Of a stretch of 39,984 nt of DNA, positions 15,129 through 24,392 are shown in pieces. Origin of the DNA: Geothermovivens sp964644845 (GTDB lineage Bacteria; Zhuqueibacterota; Zhuqueibacteria; Oleimicrobiales; Geothermoviventaceae). The translations under genes and the position numbers were made by a program. Numbering within the stretch: the stretch's first letter is position 1; the number at the start of each line of letters is the position of its first letter. Location of the stretch: positions 1-39,984 of the forward strand of contig CAZXXS010000016.1 in NCBI GenBank assembly GCA_964644845.1, given 5' to 3'. Below the pieces are notes generated by a model. The model had not been told where the DNA came from and searched no databases. It was given only the letters and a program-made list of their open reading frames with translations.

Positions 15129-17471
15129 TTACCGGTACCCCTGTACCAGGTCACCTTCGCGCACAAAACGTTCGTACTGGTGCCGGTACTCCGTTTTGTA
15201 CATTTCCACCGTGTGCTTGTAGCTCGTCTCGCGGATTCGGCTCGGCTGGACCCACTCGAACCGAATTTGGTGAACGCCCGGATCCAACTTTACCGCATCA
15301 AAGCGGAATGGTATCGGCTTACCGTCCGCCCTGACGGAACGCGTGTTGAGCCACCAGGGCAGGTGTACCCAAATCGCCCGCGGACGTTCTCTGTAGTTTG
15401 TGTCCAGGGTCAACAGGGCACCTGTCGAGTCGCACTCAAGTGTGAGCGACACCACACCGAAATCGGTGGGTGCGTTCCGCACGACGAGCGTCTTGCCCGG
15501 CCCGATCCACACCGGGGACAGGGCAGACAGGAGGTGCAAGTCGCCGTCCCACTCGCGCACGAGCAGGTTCCGAATCAGCGTACGGTAGCGCGCTGCGAAC
15601 CACCCGTGCGGCGTGAGGTTGTAGCACGGCTCGCGGTTGTCCCACGGCTCGATGGTCCACTCGAAACCAGCATGCGTCGCGCTCGTGTGCAACAAAATCG
15701 CGTACAAGTCCTCGATCACCTGGCGCTGTTCCCCGCGGATGAGGCTGGTCTGAATCACGTTGAACGTGACGTAGTGGTGTAGCGCCCGCTGGTTCAGATA
15801 GGTCATGATGCCTTCGCGAAATTTCTGGCGCACAACGTCCTGAGTCCTGGAAACCCAGGGGTCGTAGGGTTCAAGGGTGCGTCCGATGTACACGCTGAGG
15901 AGATTGCCCCAGTCCTGGCCGCCGAGACCGTCCAGCCCCGGCGGAATGTAGCCGCCGGAGACCGCGGTGATTTGAGCCAGGCGTTCCATCAGCGCCCGGC
16001 GAAACCGATCCTGAATCTGCCGGAAACGCGCTGCGCTGGCCTGGTCGCCCACAGCTTCGGCAAGCTGGATGGCCCCGCGTAAGCCCGCCATGGCCCAGAA
16101 GTTGTGTCCCGTCACGTGACCGGTAATGCTTTCGTTGTCGCCGGGCCTGGTCCTGGGCATGATGTGGAACGTGTCCGCCGCTGTGGTACGTTCAAACCAG
16201 TCCACAGCTTTTTTGACCGCAGGTAGTACCTCGCGAGCGAATTTCGTGTCGCCAGTGATTTTGACGTGTTGACCGAAAGCCCACAGCGTCTGCCCCCAGC
16301 CGTCGAATTGTCCGTGCTGGGAGACAAAATTGCCGTCCTCTTGCTGCCAGTCGAGGAAAAAGCGCAGGCACTGCTCAGCTACTTTGTGGTAACCGGTCAC
16401 GTCGTAGCTGCGCACGATGAAAGACGCATCCCGGAGCCAAAAGGCATCGTACTGGAATTCGTTCACTTTCTGGATGTAGTTGTCCCCGATCTTGTCGCGC
16501 GCAATCAGGTCGTAAATCAAGTTCGCTTTGAAGGCGTTCACAACCTTGGGTTCGTCCAGTTCCACTTGCATTCCCTGCGCCAGGATGTCGTCCCAAAATT
16601 GAGCCACGCGTTGCCGGTACTCGTCAAAAGACGCTGCCTTGATTTTTTCGATCAACGGGTCTCCCTTCGGCAGCGGCCAGTAAGGGATGCGAAGCTCCAC
16701 CACGTACGAGGCGCCTGGAGCCAGCACTTCGGCGTACTTCACCATGCCCACCGGGCTTGTGCGGTCGTAGTGAAGCCGAGCCTTGGCCAGACGAGGTCGC
16801 CAGCGGTTGAAAGGATCCAGATAAAGCTGGGGGGCACCGCTAAAGGCGTACAGCAGACTGTCGCTGCGGTAGAGTCCGTTCTCGGCGAAGTCGAACGTCC
16901 AGTCTTCTCGGAAGGGCGTACCAGCCTGAAGGTACGTGCCCAATCGAGGCGACTTCGCCGGCCGCCGGAAACGATTTCTCCCCTGCTGAGCCCGAACCGA
17001 CCATTTCGGAGCGTCGTAGCGCGTGGCCGCCCAAAAAACGGCAAACCTTGGCTGGCTCGAATGGTTGGTCACCTTGACGCGTACAAAGTTGATTAGGTTT
17101 GACTCCGGCTGGAAGTCCAGCGGTACGGCGAACATTGTGAATTTGTAACAAAGACTGTCCCTACTAACACGGTAGTGGATGATCGGCAGGTAGCCCTTTT
17201 CCAGCGTTCGGATGCGCTGCTGCACCGGCACGGGCGGATCACCCGTGAAAAACATGAACTCCGCAAAGCCGGTGTAAAGGTAACCCTCGGGAGTCACCTC
17301 TGTGCCTTCCGTAGCGTCCTTGAAACCGAGCACGTCTGTGGCACGACTGAAGTAGGTGAACGGCTGGCCGGGCTTGTCCAGCTTAGCTGGATTGAGAACC
17401 TGGGCTCCGGCAGTTGCAGCCAAGCCCAACCCCAGTGCGACAACCGCAATTGCAGAAAACCGTCGTTCCAT
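15129..17471 (-). CDS. secreted (alpha/alpha)6-barrel glycoside hydrolase
   Basis: ATG 17471 follows AAAGGAGGT by seven bases; 780 residues. The N-terminus is a signal peptide with an AGA-Q cleavage site near residue 23. Residues ~30-290 are a beta-sandwich, ~300-660 a helical toroid, and ~670-760 a small beta domain. Toroid hallmarks are FWLRDAS (344-350), QHGQFDGWGQTLWAF (~386-400), the NESITGH segment (~446-452) and GFEWTIEPWDN, resembling glucoamylase, GH63, GH116 and GDE-type enzymes. Acidic residues in FWLRD and FEWTIEPWD are candidates for the catalytic pair, but I cannot assign the family or substrate. It follows the CE4-like gene by 150 bp on the same strand. Confidence 0.75.
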   Translation of the reverse strand: MERRFSAIAVVALGLGLAATAGAQVLNPAKLDKPGQPFTYFSRATDVLGFKDATEGTEVTPEGYLYTGFAEFMFFTGDPPVPVQQRIRTLEKGYLPIIHYRVSRDSLCYKFTMFAVPLDFQPESNLINFVRVKVTNHSSQPRFAVFWAATRYDAPKWSVRAQQGRNRFRRPAKSPRLGTYLQAGTPFREDWTFDFAENGLYRSDSLLYAFSGAPQLYLDPFNRWRPRLAKARLHYDRTSPVGMVKYAEVLAPGASYVVELRIPYWPLPKGDPLIEKIKAASFDEYRQRVAQFWDDILAQGMQVELDEPKVVNAFKANLIYDLIARDKIGDNYIQKVNEFQYDAFWLRDASFIVRSYDVTGYHKVAEQCLRFFLDWQQEDGNFVSQHGQFDGWGQTLWAFGQHVKITGDTKFAREVLPAVKKAVDWFERTTAADTFHIMPRTRPGDNESITGHVTGHNFWAMAGLRGAIQLAEAVGDQASAARFRQIQDRFRRALMERLAQITAVSGGYIPPGLDGLGGQDWGNLLSVYIGRTLEPYDPWVSRTQDVVRQKFREGIMTYLNQRALHHYVTFNVIQTSLIRGEQRQVIEDLYAILLHTSATHAGFEWTIEPWDNREPCYNLTPHGWFAARYRTLIRNLLVREWDGDLHLLSALSPVWIGPGKTLVVRNAPTDFGVVSLTLECDSTGALLTLDTNYRERPRAIWVHLPWWLNTRSVRADGKPIPFRFDAVKLDPGVHQIRFEWVQPSRIRETSYKHTVEMYKTEYRHQYERFVREGDLVQGYR

Positions 17472-17577
17472 GTTACAACCTCCTTTCTGTTCCCTGGAGT
17501 CCTGATTATCGCATGCCCCACCCCGTCTCCGGCGGGATCGGGCCAGGTTGCTTAAAACAAGCCAGTAGAACCCGTTT

Positions 17578-17610
17578 CCGTCACGTTTTGTTTTTTCTGA
17601 GCCGTGACGG
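17578..17610. repeat. inverted repeat in the leader of the barrel glycosidase
   Basis: CCGTCACG (17578-17585) and CGTGACGG (17603-17610) pair perfectly around a 17-base T-rich loop (A-rich on the minus strand). It lies just after the CE4-like stop and over 100 bp before the glycosidase start. The T run is in the loop rather than after the stem, so it is not a standard terminator; an operator or attenuator is possible. Confidence 0.4.
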
Positions 17611-17621
17611 GTACAATCTCC

Positions 17622-18647
17622 TCAAGGCCTGTAAATTGCAAAAGGACCCCACTGCTTCGGTCGCCACCAGCACGGGTGCATCAGCACGTAGATTCCAGCG
17701 AATCCTTTCCGGAGAGCAGCGGTCACCGGCATCGGCTTCCACCTGTTGCCCGAGTCGGCGGTGAAGACGTCGATCCCCAGTTGTTGCAGGTGGCCTTCGA
17801 GCAAAGATGCGTCCACTTCCACACCGAATGTGGCCAGATCCTGTCCGCTGGTCAGGACCGAATTCGGGATCCCGAGCACTCTGTTTCGTTCGGCTCCGTG
17901 AGACGCGATCGAGTGAATGTCGCCAAAAGCTTCTTCGAAGCGGGCGATTTCCTGCTTCAACAGAAGCCGACACCGCGCCAGGACAGGTTCCGTCACCTTG
18001 TCCGGCCGACTGATGTTGTGCGCCTCGCAGTAGAGCGCCAGTGTTTCGTAGTGAAGACCGACCTCGTGCCCGGCTCGTTTCACGTACTCGACGGCGTCGC
18101 GTTCTTCTGTGACCCAGCGGAAGTAGAACGTACTCCTGGCCCCCAGCAGACGCTCAATGAAGGCCATCGCCTTGGCTGTTTGCGGGTCGTAGTCCACGTC
18201 GTGCCGTAAGATGACGAAGCGACTGTCGGCGAGCTCTTGTCTTCTTTTCCACCACTCGTAAACCCCGACCAACGCGTAGCCGCGCCGTCTTGCTTCAAGC
18301 AGCAGGCGCTCGTACCTGCGCAGCCGCGTGGGCAGCGCAAGCGGCACTTTTCGCCAGTCACCTGCACGCAGCTTGAACGACACAGGCTCGTACGGAAACA
18401 CGTTCAGGACGGCCTGGACAGAGTCAACTTGTACTGTGACCTGCCCAAGTGAGTCGGTGACAGTCAGAGAACCGTTCACCTGCACCGGTACATCCGCGAG
18501 GGGAAAACCACTCAAACTGTCGGCCAGCGCGACCACGGCCGTGCTGCTGGATGGCAGCGTGGGTAAACGCGTGCACTCCGTCAACGCGACAAAAAACAAA
18601 CCGGCAACCAGCAACAGCCAAATGCGTTTCCCTCCCACTCGCCGCAC
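17622..18647 (-). CDS. lipoprotein with NodB/CE4-like polysaccharide-deacetylase fold
   Basis: I choose GTG 18647 because GGAGG lies five bases upstream; earlier in-frame TTG or GTG codons lack a site. The 341-residue product has lipobox LTEC (Cys25). Residues ~35-100 look like a small carboxypeptidase-regulatory-type beta-sandwich. The C-terminal part begins with VILRHDVDYD (His149, Asp150, Asp152) and continues with FYFRW, GHEVGLHYE (His194, His199), SHG (His250) and a late MHP (His324), the order of active-site segments in HDVD-type CE4-like proteins. True NodB enzymes have H-x3-H after motif 1, which is not exact here, so activity as an N- or O-deacetylase is a guess. It follows the second GH31 gene by 209 bp. 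Confidence 0.65.
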   Translation of the reverse strand: MRRVGGKRIWLLLVAGLFFVALTECTRLPTLPSSSTAVVALADSLSGFPLADVPVQVNGSLTVTDSLGQVTVQVDSVQAVLNVFPYEPVSFKLRAGDWRKVPLALPTRLRRYERLLLEARRRGYALVGVYEWWKRRQELADSRFVILRHDVDYDPQTAKAMAFIERLLGARSTFYFRWVTEERDAVEYVKRAGHEVGLHYETLALYCEAHNISRPDKVTEPVLARCRLLLKQEIARFEEAFGDIHSIASHGAERNRVLGIPNSVLTSGQDLATFGVEVDASLLEGHLQQLGIDVFTADSGNRWKPMPVTAALRKGFAGIYVLMHPCWWRPKQWGPFAIYRP

Positions 18648-18809
18648 GGCTCCCTCCAAACCACCGCGGGACACCCCCTTCAATCTGGCGCTACACGTAC
18701 TTCAAACCACATCACAACCGGCAGAAAGCGCTTTTTCTCACGTACCGACGGAAGTACAAGCCTAAAACCAAGCGGGCGGCGAGTTTGTGAGTTCGAAAAT
18801 CCCGCTTCC

Positions 18810-18845
18810 CCAAGGTGACTCACGGCGTTCGTGAGTCCCCTTTGG
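18810..18845. repeat. imperfect inverted repeat between GH31 and CE4-like genes
   Basis: A perfect 8-bp stem GACTCACG/CGTGAGTC (18817-18824 and 18830-18837) with loop GCGTT is extended by partly paired CCAAGG/CCTTTGG arms. On the minus strand it begins a few bases after the GH31 stop. No T run follows at once (GGGGAAGCGGGATTTT), so it may terminate weakly or protect the 3' end of the GH31 mRNA. Confidence 0.4.
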
Positions 18846-18856
18846 CGTTGCCTCGC

Positions 18857-21298
18857 TCACCGACCTTTCTTCCGCAAAATTCGCAACGTCAACCCGTTGA
18901 CCGTGACCTTTCTGGGCAAGCTAACCAAGGTTTCAAGTCTGTCCGCCACCCGGACTGCCCAGCCCAAATGTTTCCCGTCCGCTAAAGACGGATCTTTGAG
19001 CTCAGGGAGCGTCCGGTTACCAAGGCTGACACCGGCTGTCTGAACCGTCGGGAAAACCAGTACAAGGGAGCGTGGCTCGACCTGTTTCCTGCCGGCCTTG
19101 CGTGGCCAGATTCTCACACCAATCGTGTCGCCCCACACAAACCGGTACCGTGTACGAGCAACTTGCGTCACCTTCAGCGGTGGTGTCAATGAAACAGGTT
19201 CTTTCAGCCCCCCGGAAACCACGCCTTCTCCTGGAAAACACAGCAACGTCAGTGGGTCCCAGCGCTTTTCGCCTACGTACTGAGCGACCGGTGCCTCTGG
19301 AATCACCGCGCCCGCACGCACGAACACGGGCAGATGCTGCAGGTCAACTTTGTAGCTGATCTTGCGAGGACCGTTGAGATGCAGGCATGACCAGAAGTCG
19401 TACCACGACCCTTCTGGCAGGTAGATTGTACGCACAGCAACACCGTCGCCGAAACGGGAGGAATCCGTCACCGGCGCGACCAGAAGGTCGCGACCGAGCA
19501 GGTACTGGAGGTCCACAGACACAGCGGCTGTGTCCTGAGGAGCAATCCACGCCACCGGCCGCATCATCGGCACACCGGTCTCATGAGCCTCCACGGCAAG
19601 GTTGTAGAAAAACGGAACCAGCCGCTGGCGAAGCAGAGCAAAACGGCGGTAGTTTTGCACCCCGACTTCACCGTACAACCAGGGCTCTCGTCCCGGAGGG
19701 GTTCCGAACAGGTGGGCGATTGGGCTGAACACAGCCCATTGAAGCGAACGAACGTACAGCTCCGGACTCATCTCGCCCGAGAATCCACCACCGTCGTGTG
19801 TCCAGTACGGGAAACCGGAAACCCCGATGTTCAAACCGGCCCGAATCTGAACGACAAGGCTCCCCCACGTGGCCGGCTGGTCACCTGCCCAGGTAATCGG
19901 GAAACGTTGAGACCCGGCGTAACCTCCGCGCGTCCAGATCAGGGCCCGGCCATCGGTGGCTTTGTCCATTCGCCGCCAGAACTCGCTGACGTACACAAGC
20001 GGGAAAAGGTTGTGCATTTCTTCGCCACTCTTGCCGTTGGCAAAGGAACGAATCGACGTCACGAAGTAGCGCTCGACACCGCCGTCGAGTTTGAAAAATT
20101 CCACGCCGTGCTTGACAAGCGGGACGTGAAAATCCCACCACCAGTCCACAGCAGCGGGGTTGGAAAAGTCAACGATGCAACCGTCGTCTTTCTTCCACCA
20201 GTCAACGATTGGCACGGAGCCGTCCACATTCCGCAGGAAGACATGCCGTCGCAGGCCTTCGAGAAAATTGTCACAGTTCACGTTGACCACGTGGGCTTCC
20301 CACAGGCCAAAATGGAAGTGGAGTCGCCGCAAGCGTTCGATCATCCTCCACGGGTCTCTGTACGCAGCTCCGAAGCGGAAGTCGCATTCGTGTCCCCTCA
20401 TCCAGATACTGTCCAGTTTCAGAGCGTCGAGCGGCAGTCCTCTGCGTCTGAACTCCTCGGCCACAGCGACAACAGCACTGTCGCTGGGCCAGTAGCCACC
20501 AAGCCACACGCCGAAAACCCAGGGGGGGAGCAGTGGCGGTCTCCCAGTCAGTTCGGTGTACCGCGACACGACTTGTTCCGGCGAATGGCCAGCGAGGAAA
20601 AAGTAATCCAGATCCGAAGCGCCGACCTGCTGAAAGCGAAGGACACTCGCGTCGCTGTCGCCCACGTCCCACGTATTCCGCAAAGCCGTGTGCAGAAAAA
20701 TACCGTAGCCCCGTGTGCTCAGCAGGAAAGGCACCATCACGTCCTTACAGTCCGTGGTGTGGTCGAGCCACACTTCAACCGTTTGTCCGCGACGGTTGAG
20801 CGGTCCAGCCCACTCGCCCAACCCAAAAAGCGCCTCACCAGGCTCCAGTCGGAAATTCTCCCCGGCAGTTTTTTGCCCCCACCACAGTCCTTCGCCTGCT
20901 GGCTCCCGAGCCAGAAGTTCTCCGTCGGCTCCGTAGAAAGCAAGCTTGAGAGGACTCTTCTCGATTCGGAGACTGAGTTCCGGGGCAATTAAATCCAGCG
21001 CGGTTTCCCGATCCAGAATCTCGTAGTCAACCCTGTTGCCTGCAGGTCGTGCCACGAGCATCAGGGAAACGCGATCCTGAATGCGACGGCCCACACGTAC
21101 CCGAATCACTCCGGGCAGGTAGGCATCGGCTTGCAAGCGCAGCGTGTCGCCCGAACGGGACACGAAAGTAACCAGTACACCGTTGCCCGTGTCACTGTAA
21201 CGGACGAATCGAGCAGGGCCATCGACCGCAGCGTCCACTGCACGCCCGACCACAGTTGCGCCCAACACGACCAGGATGCCAGTAAGGAACCTTTTCAT
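18857..21298 (-). CDS. secreted GH31 alpha-glycosidase (second paralogue)
   Basis: ATG 21298 (MKRFLTG) follows GGAG by eight bases and opens a clear signal peptide; 813 residues. The order is beta-sandwich (~30-230), catalytic barrel (~240-580), then two beta-sandwich domains. Nucleophile Asp405 lies in EFFKLDGG, acid/base Asp473 in TWAGDQ, and GFPYWTHDGGGF follows. The IWMRGHECDF segment is where GH31 branches differ. It is only distantly similar to the GH31 at 11024-13345, has no 75-residue insertion and carries a longer C-terminus, so the two are unlikely to be recent duplicates. Alpha-glucosidase, alpha-xylosidase or alpha-galactosidase activity are all possible. It could share a transcript with the CE4-like gene downstream. 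Confidence 0.88.
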   Translation of the reverse strand: MKRFLTGILVVLGATVVGRAVDAAVDGPARFVRYSDTGNGVLVTFVSRSGDTLRLQADAYLPGVIRVRVGRRIQDRVSLMLVARPAGNRVDYEILDRETALDLIAPELSLRIEKSPLKLAFYGADGELLAREPAGEGLWWGQKTAGENFRLEPGEALFGLGEWAGPLNRRGQTVEVWLDHTTDCKDVMVPFLLSTRGYGIFLHTALRNTWDVGDSDASVLRFQQVGASDLDYFFLAGHSPEQVVSRYTELTGRPPLLPPWVFGVWLGGYWPSDSAVVAVAEEFRRRGLPLDALKLDSIWMRGHECDFRFGAAYRDPWRMIERLRRLHFHFGLWEAHVVNVNCDNFLEGLRRHVFLRNVDGSVPIVDWWKKDDGCIVDFSNPAAVDWWWDFHVPLVKHGVEFFKLDGGVERYFVTSIRSFANGKSGEEMHNLFPLVYVSEFWRRMDKATDGRALIWTRGGYAGSQRFPITWAGDQPATWGSLVVQIRAGLNIGVSGFPYWTHDGGGFSGEMSPELYVRSLQWAVFSPIAHLFGTPPGREPWLYGEVGVQNYRRFALLRQRLVPFFYNLAVEAHETGVPMMRPVAWIAPQDTAAVSVDLQYLLGRDLLVAPVTDSSRFGDGVAVRTIYLPEGSWYDFWSCLHLNGPRKISYKVDLQHLPVFVRAGAVIPEAPVAQYVGEKRWDPLTLLCFPGEGVVSGGLKEPVSLTPPLKVTQVARTRYRFVWGDTIGVRIWPRKAGRKQVEPRSLVLVFPTVQTAGVSLGNRTLPELKDPSLADGKHLGWAVRVADRLETLVSLPRKVTVNGLTLRILRKKGR

Positions 21299-21665
21299 CC
21301 CACCCGCTCCAGACGAGCACTTTCCGGTCCGACACAAAGTCTCAAAGGACTGCGCCGCGTGGAGGCAGTTCGTGCCTTTGTGCCCCCCCACGCCGTCAGC
21401 CCGGTCAGCTCTTCCTCAGTCTCACGACTTACCGGTGTACAGGCGTGGCGCGCCACAGCGTCCCACGGCAAACGTTTCTGCAGCGCTAAACATCTTCCGA
21501 CACCGGGCCGCTACGGCAGACCTTCAGAAGCCCGCAGCGCGCACTGCAGGTACTCCCTCAGGTCGCTCTTTGTGGTTCTCCACGGAACAGTAAGCCTCTG
21601 AAACCGAGGCACCCGCAGAAACAGACGCAGTGCTCCAGGCGCTGTCGACGGCCCTTCAGGTAACT
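21299..21665. other. 367-bp gap between GH38 and GH31 genes
   Basis: I see no gene. On the minus strand, about 55-70 bp after the GH38 stop, GCCTC/GAGGC (21594-21610) could form a small hairpin followed by TTACTGTT, a weak terminator at best. No promoter with acceptable -35 and -10 boxes stands out before the GH31 start. Confidence 0.5.
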
Positions 21666-24299
21666 TCAGTACTTCAGACGTAACGTCTTGATCTCGAAGG
21701 GCTTCAGGGTCACGGTCACTTCGTCGCCCATGACTTTGTAGGCCGTGGTCGGCACGAAGCGGTCCCACTCCATCAAGTCGGTCTCGCTGACGGCGTCCGG
21801 CGCCTTGGCCAGTTTCAGCCGTGCCTTCGCCGGCCGTCCGCCCATTTCCACCAGACGCACGATCACGTCGTCGTTGTCTTCCGCACGCTTCACGGCCCCA
21901 ACGATCACGTCGCTGGGCTCTACGTCCACGAGGCCGTGTTCAGGGGCCAGCTCACCTTCGTGCTTCTTTTCGCAGAGCGGCAACAGCGCGTAGTTGAAGT
22001 TGTACCCGCGGCGCACTGCTTTACCCTCTCGCCAGTCGCCCTTGTGGGGTACTAAGGCGTACCGCACGTGGTGAATCCCAACGATCGGTTCATCCGATTG
22101 GTCCGTCCACATCTCAGGGGTGCGCGGGTAACCACGGCGGGCGCCGCGAACAAGGCTGATCCGCAAGGTGTCGCCGGCCAACGAGTGCCCGTACTTGCTG
22201 TCGTTCAGCAACGTCGCACCGAACTTGCCACTACGGTCGGTGAGATCCGTCCAGCGCAAGGCAGCAACTTCAAACTTCAGTTGGTCCGCCGGTTCCCAGG
22301 CCCGGGGAGGAAACTCCAGTTTCGTCTTCACCGGCTGCTTGATCAAGTGCGAGAACCGCTGAATGACGGCGTACGGAATTTCGTACGTGGCGTAGTCGTT
22401 TTTCGCCGCCAGCGGGAAGGCTACCTTCGCGAATTTGTAGTGTTCGTGCCAATCAGCCCGGAACTCAAAGTCCACTTTGTCCGAACCAGCGTACAGGATC
22501 ACATCCTGCCAGAAGGTGGACTTGTCGTACTTCTTGGTGATCCGGATCCGCGCCCGCACCGGACCACTCTCTACCAGCTCAACGCTCTCAGGTTTGTCGA
22601 GCAGTGTCCGTGCTCCAAGGTAAATGTTCCACGCTGGTTCGCCGCCGGGGGCGTTCGGCGGACGGTCCTCGAAAACCTCGAGCAGGTTACCCATCGCACC
22701 TTTCGCCAGCGTTTCTCGCTCTTGCCGCTTGTCGTACACGCTACGCACAAAACCTGAAGCCCTGTCGACCTCCACCCGCAGTTTGCCGTTTTCGAGCACC
22801 AGTCCCCTGACAACAAGGTCCGTCTTAACCGCCGACGGCTTTACGCCCTTTTGCAGAAAGTAGGTTTTGTACCCGACACCAGGCACGTCTTCGGCGAGGA
22901 AAACCAGCTCTTTCTTGCCATCCTCCTCGATCACCTGTGCGGGAACTTCCGTCCCCGAGCGCGTTAGCACACGGGCGGGGCCGCCCAGCTTGGTGAGATC
23001 GATCTTCACCACGTCTGTTCGAGACCACGCCAAGGGATTGAAAACCATGAGCGCCACGTCGCCAGGACCACGCGTGTCGACTTGGCGAGCGATGGTTCCA
23101 AGGGCGTTGTTCAGTAGCTTCCCGCCCTCCAGCTTGATGTCCGTGTAGTCCGTGGCCGCGTCAAAGTACACGTACTTGATCGAAGAGCCGTCGATGTTGT
23201 CGTGCACCTGGCCGTAGAGCAACTTTTCCCAGAGGTCGTTCAGCTCTTTGCGGGGGTAGGTTGCACCCAGCTCGCTGGCTTGCACGGCAAAGCGCTCGAT
23301 GTCCAGCAGCAGCTCCTCACAACGCCGGTTGTCGCGCTTCACTTGAGCGTCCGTTGTCAACGTACCCCGGTGGGTTTTGACGTAGAGCTCGTCGTCCATC
23401 GTGGGCAACGTATTCGCCACGGGTAGCGATTCCAGGTGCTTGAAGTAGTCGAGGGCCTTGGTGAACACGACTTTGGGGAAATCGGTCCTCTTCTGAAGTT
23501 CGTGAGCACGTTGCAGCATGTCCGGTAGCGGACCACCGCCGTGATCTCCTTTGCCGTAGATCACAAGCAGATCGCTGACGCCGTGCATCTTCTTCAGGGT
23601 CTTCAGTTCTTTCAGGATCTGGTCGCCGTGGATCGACTCCCCGTAGCCTCCGACAGTGTGGTAGGCAAGGACCTTTGAGCCGTCTGGCGCTTCCCACCAG
23701 AAGAGGTGGTACGGAAACGGGATCGGCGGATTGTTGCGCCGGATTTGGTGTTTGAGTTTGTGGGTCATGAAGTACTTGATGCCCACTTTGTTGTAGATCT
23801 GCGGCATGTTCCAGTTGAAACCGAACACGTCAGGCAGCCATCCGACCTGCACGTCCACTCCGAAATGATCCATGAAGTACCGTTTCGCGTACAGGTACTG
23901 CCTCACCAGGGATTCACCGCACGGAATGTTGGTGTTGTGCTCGTCCCAAGAGCCACCCACCACTTCCCACTGGCCGGATTTGATCTTCTCCGCAATGCGC
24001 TTGAAGTCTTCCGGGTAGTAACGTTCCATCCAGCGGTACACCTGAGCCGTGCTCTGAGCGAAGATGAAATCCGGGTACTGGTCCATCAGGCGCATCACGC
24101 TGCGGAAAGTAAGCGGGCAGACTTCGTGCAAGGTTTCGCTCCTGGGCCAGAGCCAGGAAAGGTCGATGTGCGCATGGCCGACCAGCCACGCTGTTCCCTC
24201 TACCGGTGAATCTTGTTTCTTCTGATTTTGTGCCATTCCGAGTCCCGTGCTAAGTCCGACCAAACCAACGAGTGTCAGGGCCACAAGCAGTCTTTTCAT
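21666..24299 (-). CDS. GH38 alpha-mannosidase, secreted
   Basis: ATG 24299 (MKRLLVA) follows AGGAGGT by five to six bases; 877 residues, with a signal peptide ending near GMAQ. The zinc site begins with GHAHIDLSW (His42, His44, Asp46) and the nucleophile is Asp157 in WLPDVFGFN; GSWDEHNTNIPCGES and YGKGDHGGGPLPDM, which supplies a further zinc histidine, are typical of GH38. The helical three-helix bundle and the long C-terminal beta domains follow in order. Family enzymes remove terminal alpha-linked mannose with retention. The esterase gene lies 93 bp upstream on the same strand, so the two may be co-transcribed. Confidence 0.93.
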   Translation of the reverse strand: MKRLLVALTLVGLVGLSTGLGMAQNQKKQDSPVEGTAWLVGHAHIDLSWLWPRSETLHEVCPLTFRSVMRLMDQYPDFIFAQSTAQVYRWMERYYPEDFKRIAEKIKSGQWEVVGGSWDEHNTNIPCGESLVRQYLYAKRYFMDHFGVDVQVGWLPDVFGFNWNMPQIYNKVGIKYFMTHKLKHQIRRNNPPIPFPYHLFWWEAPDGSKVLAYHTVGGYGESIHGDQILKELKTLKKMHGVSDLLVIYGKGDHGGGPLPDMLQRAHELQKRTDFPKVVFTKALDYFKHLESLPVANTLPTMDDELYVKTHRGTLTTDAQVKRDNRRCEELLLDIERFAVQASELGATYPRKELNDLWEKLLYGQVHDNIDGSSIKYVYFDAATDYTDIKLEGGKLLNNALGTIARQVDTRGPGDVALMVFNPLAWSRTDVVKIDLTKLGGPARVLTRSGTEVPAQVIEEDGKKELVFLAEDVPGVGYKTYFLQKGVKPSAVKTDLVVRGLVLENGKLRVEVDRASGFVRSVYDKRQERETLAKGAMGNLLEVFEDRPPNAPGGEPAWNIYLGARTLLDKPESVELVESGPVRARIRITKKYDKSTFWQDVILYAGSDKVDFEFRADWHEHYKFAKVAFPLAAKNDYATYEIPYAVIQRFSHLIKQPVKTKLEFPPRAWEPADQLKFEVAALRWTDLTDRSGKFGATLLNDSKYGHSLAGDTLRISLVRGARRGYPRTPEMWTDQSDEPIVGIHHVRYALVPHKGDWREGKAVRRGYNFNYALLPLCEKKHEGELAPEHGLVDVEPSDVIVGAVKRAEDNDDVIVRLVEMGGRPAKARLKLAKAPDAVSETDLMEWDRFVPTTAYKVMGDEVTVTLKPFEIKTLRLKY

Positions 24300-24392
24300 C
24301 TGGCACCTCCTGATTAGGTCCGCGGTTGCCATTCTCCCCGGCACTTCCCCGCAGGCACCCCATTTCGCCCCGGCGTCAGCAGGACACCAACA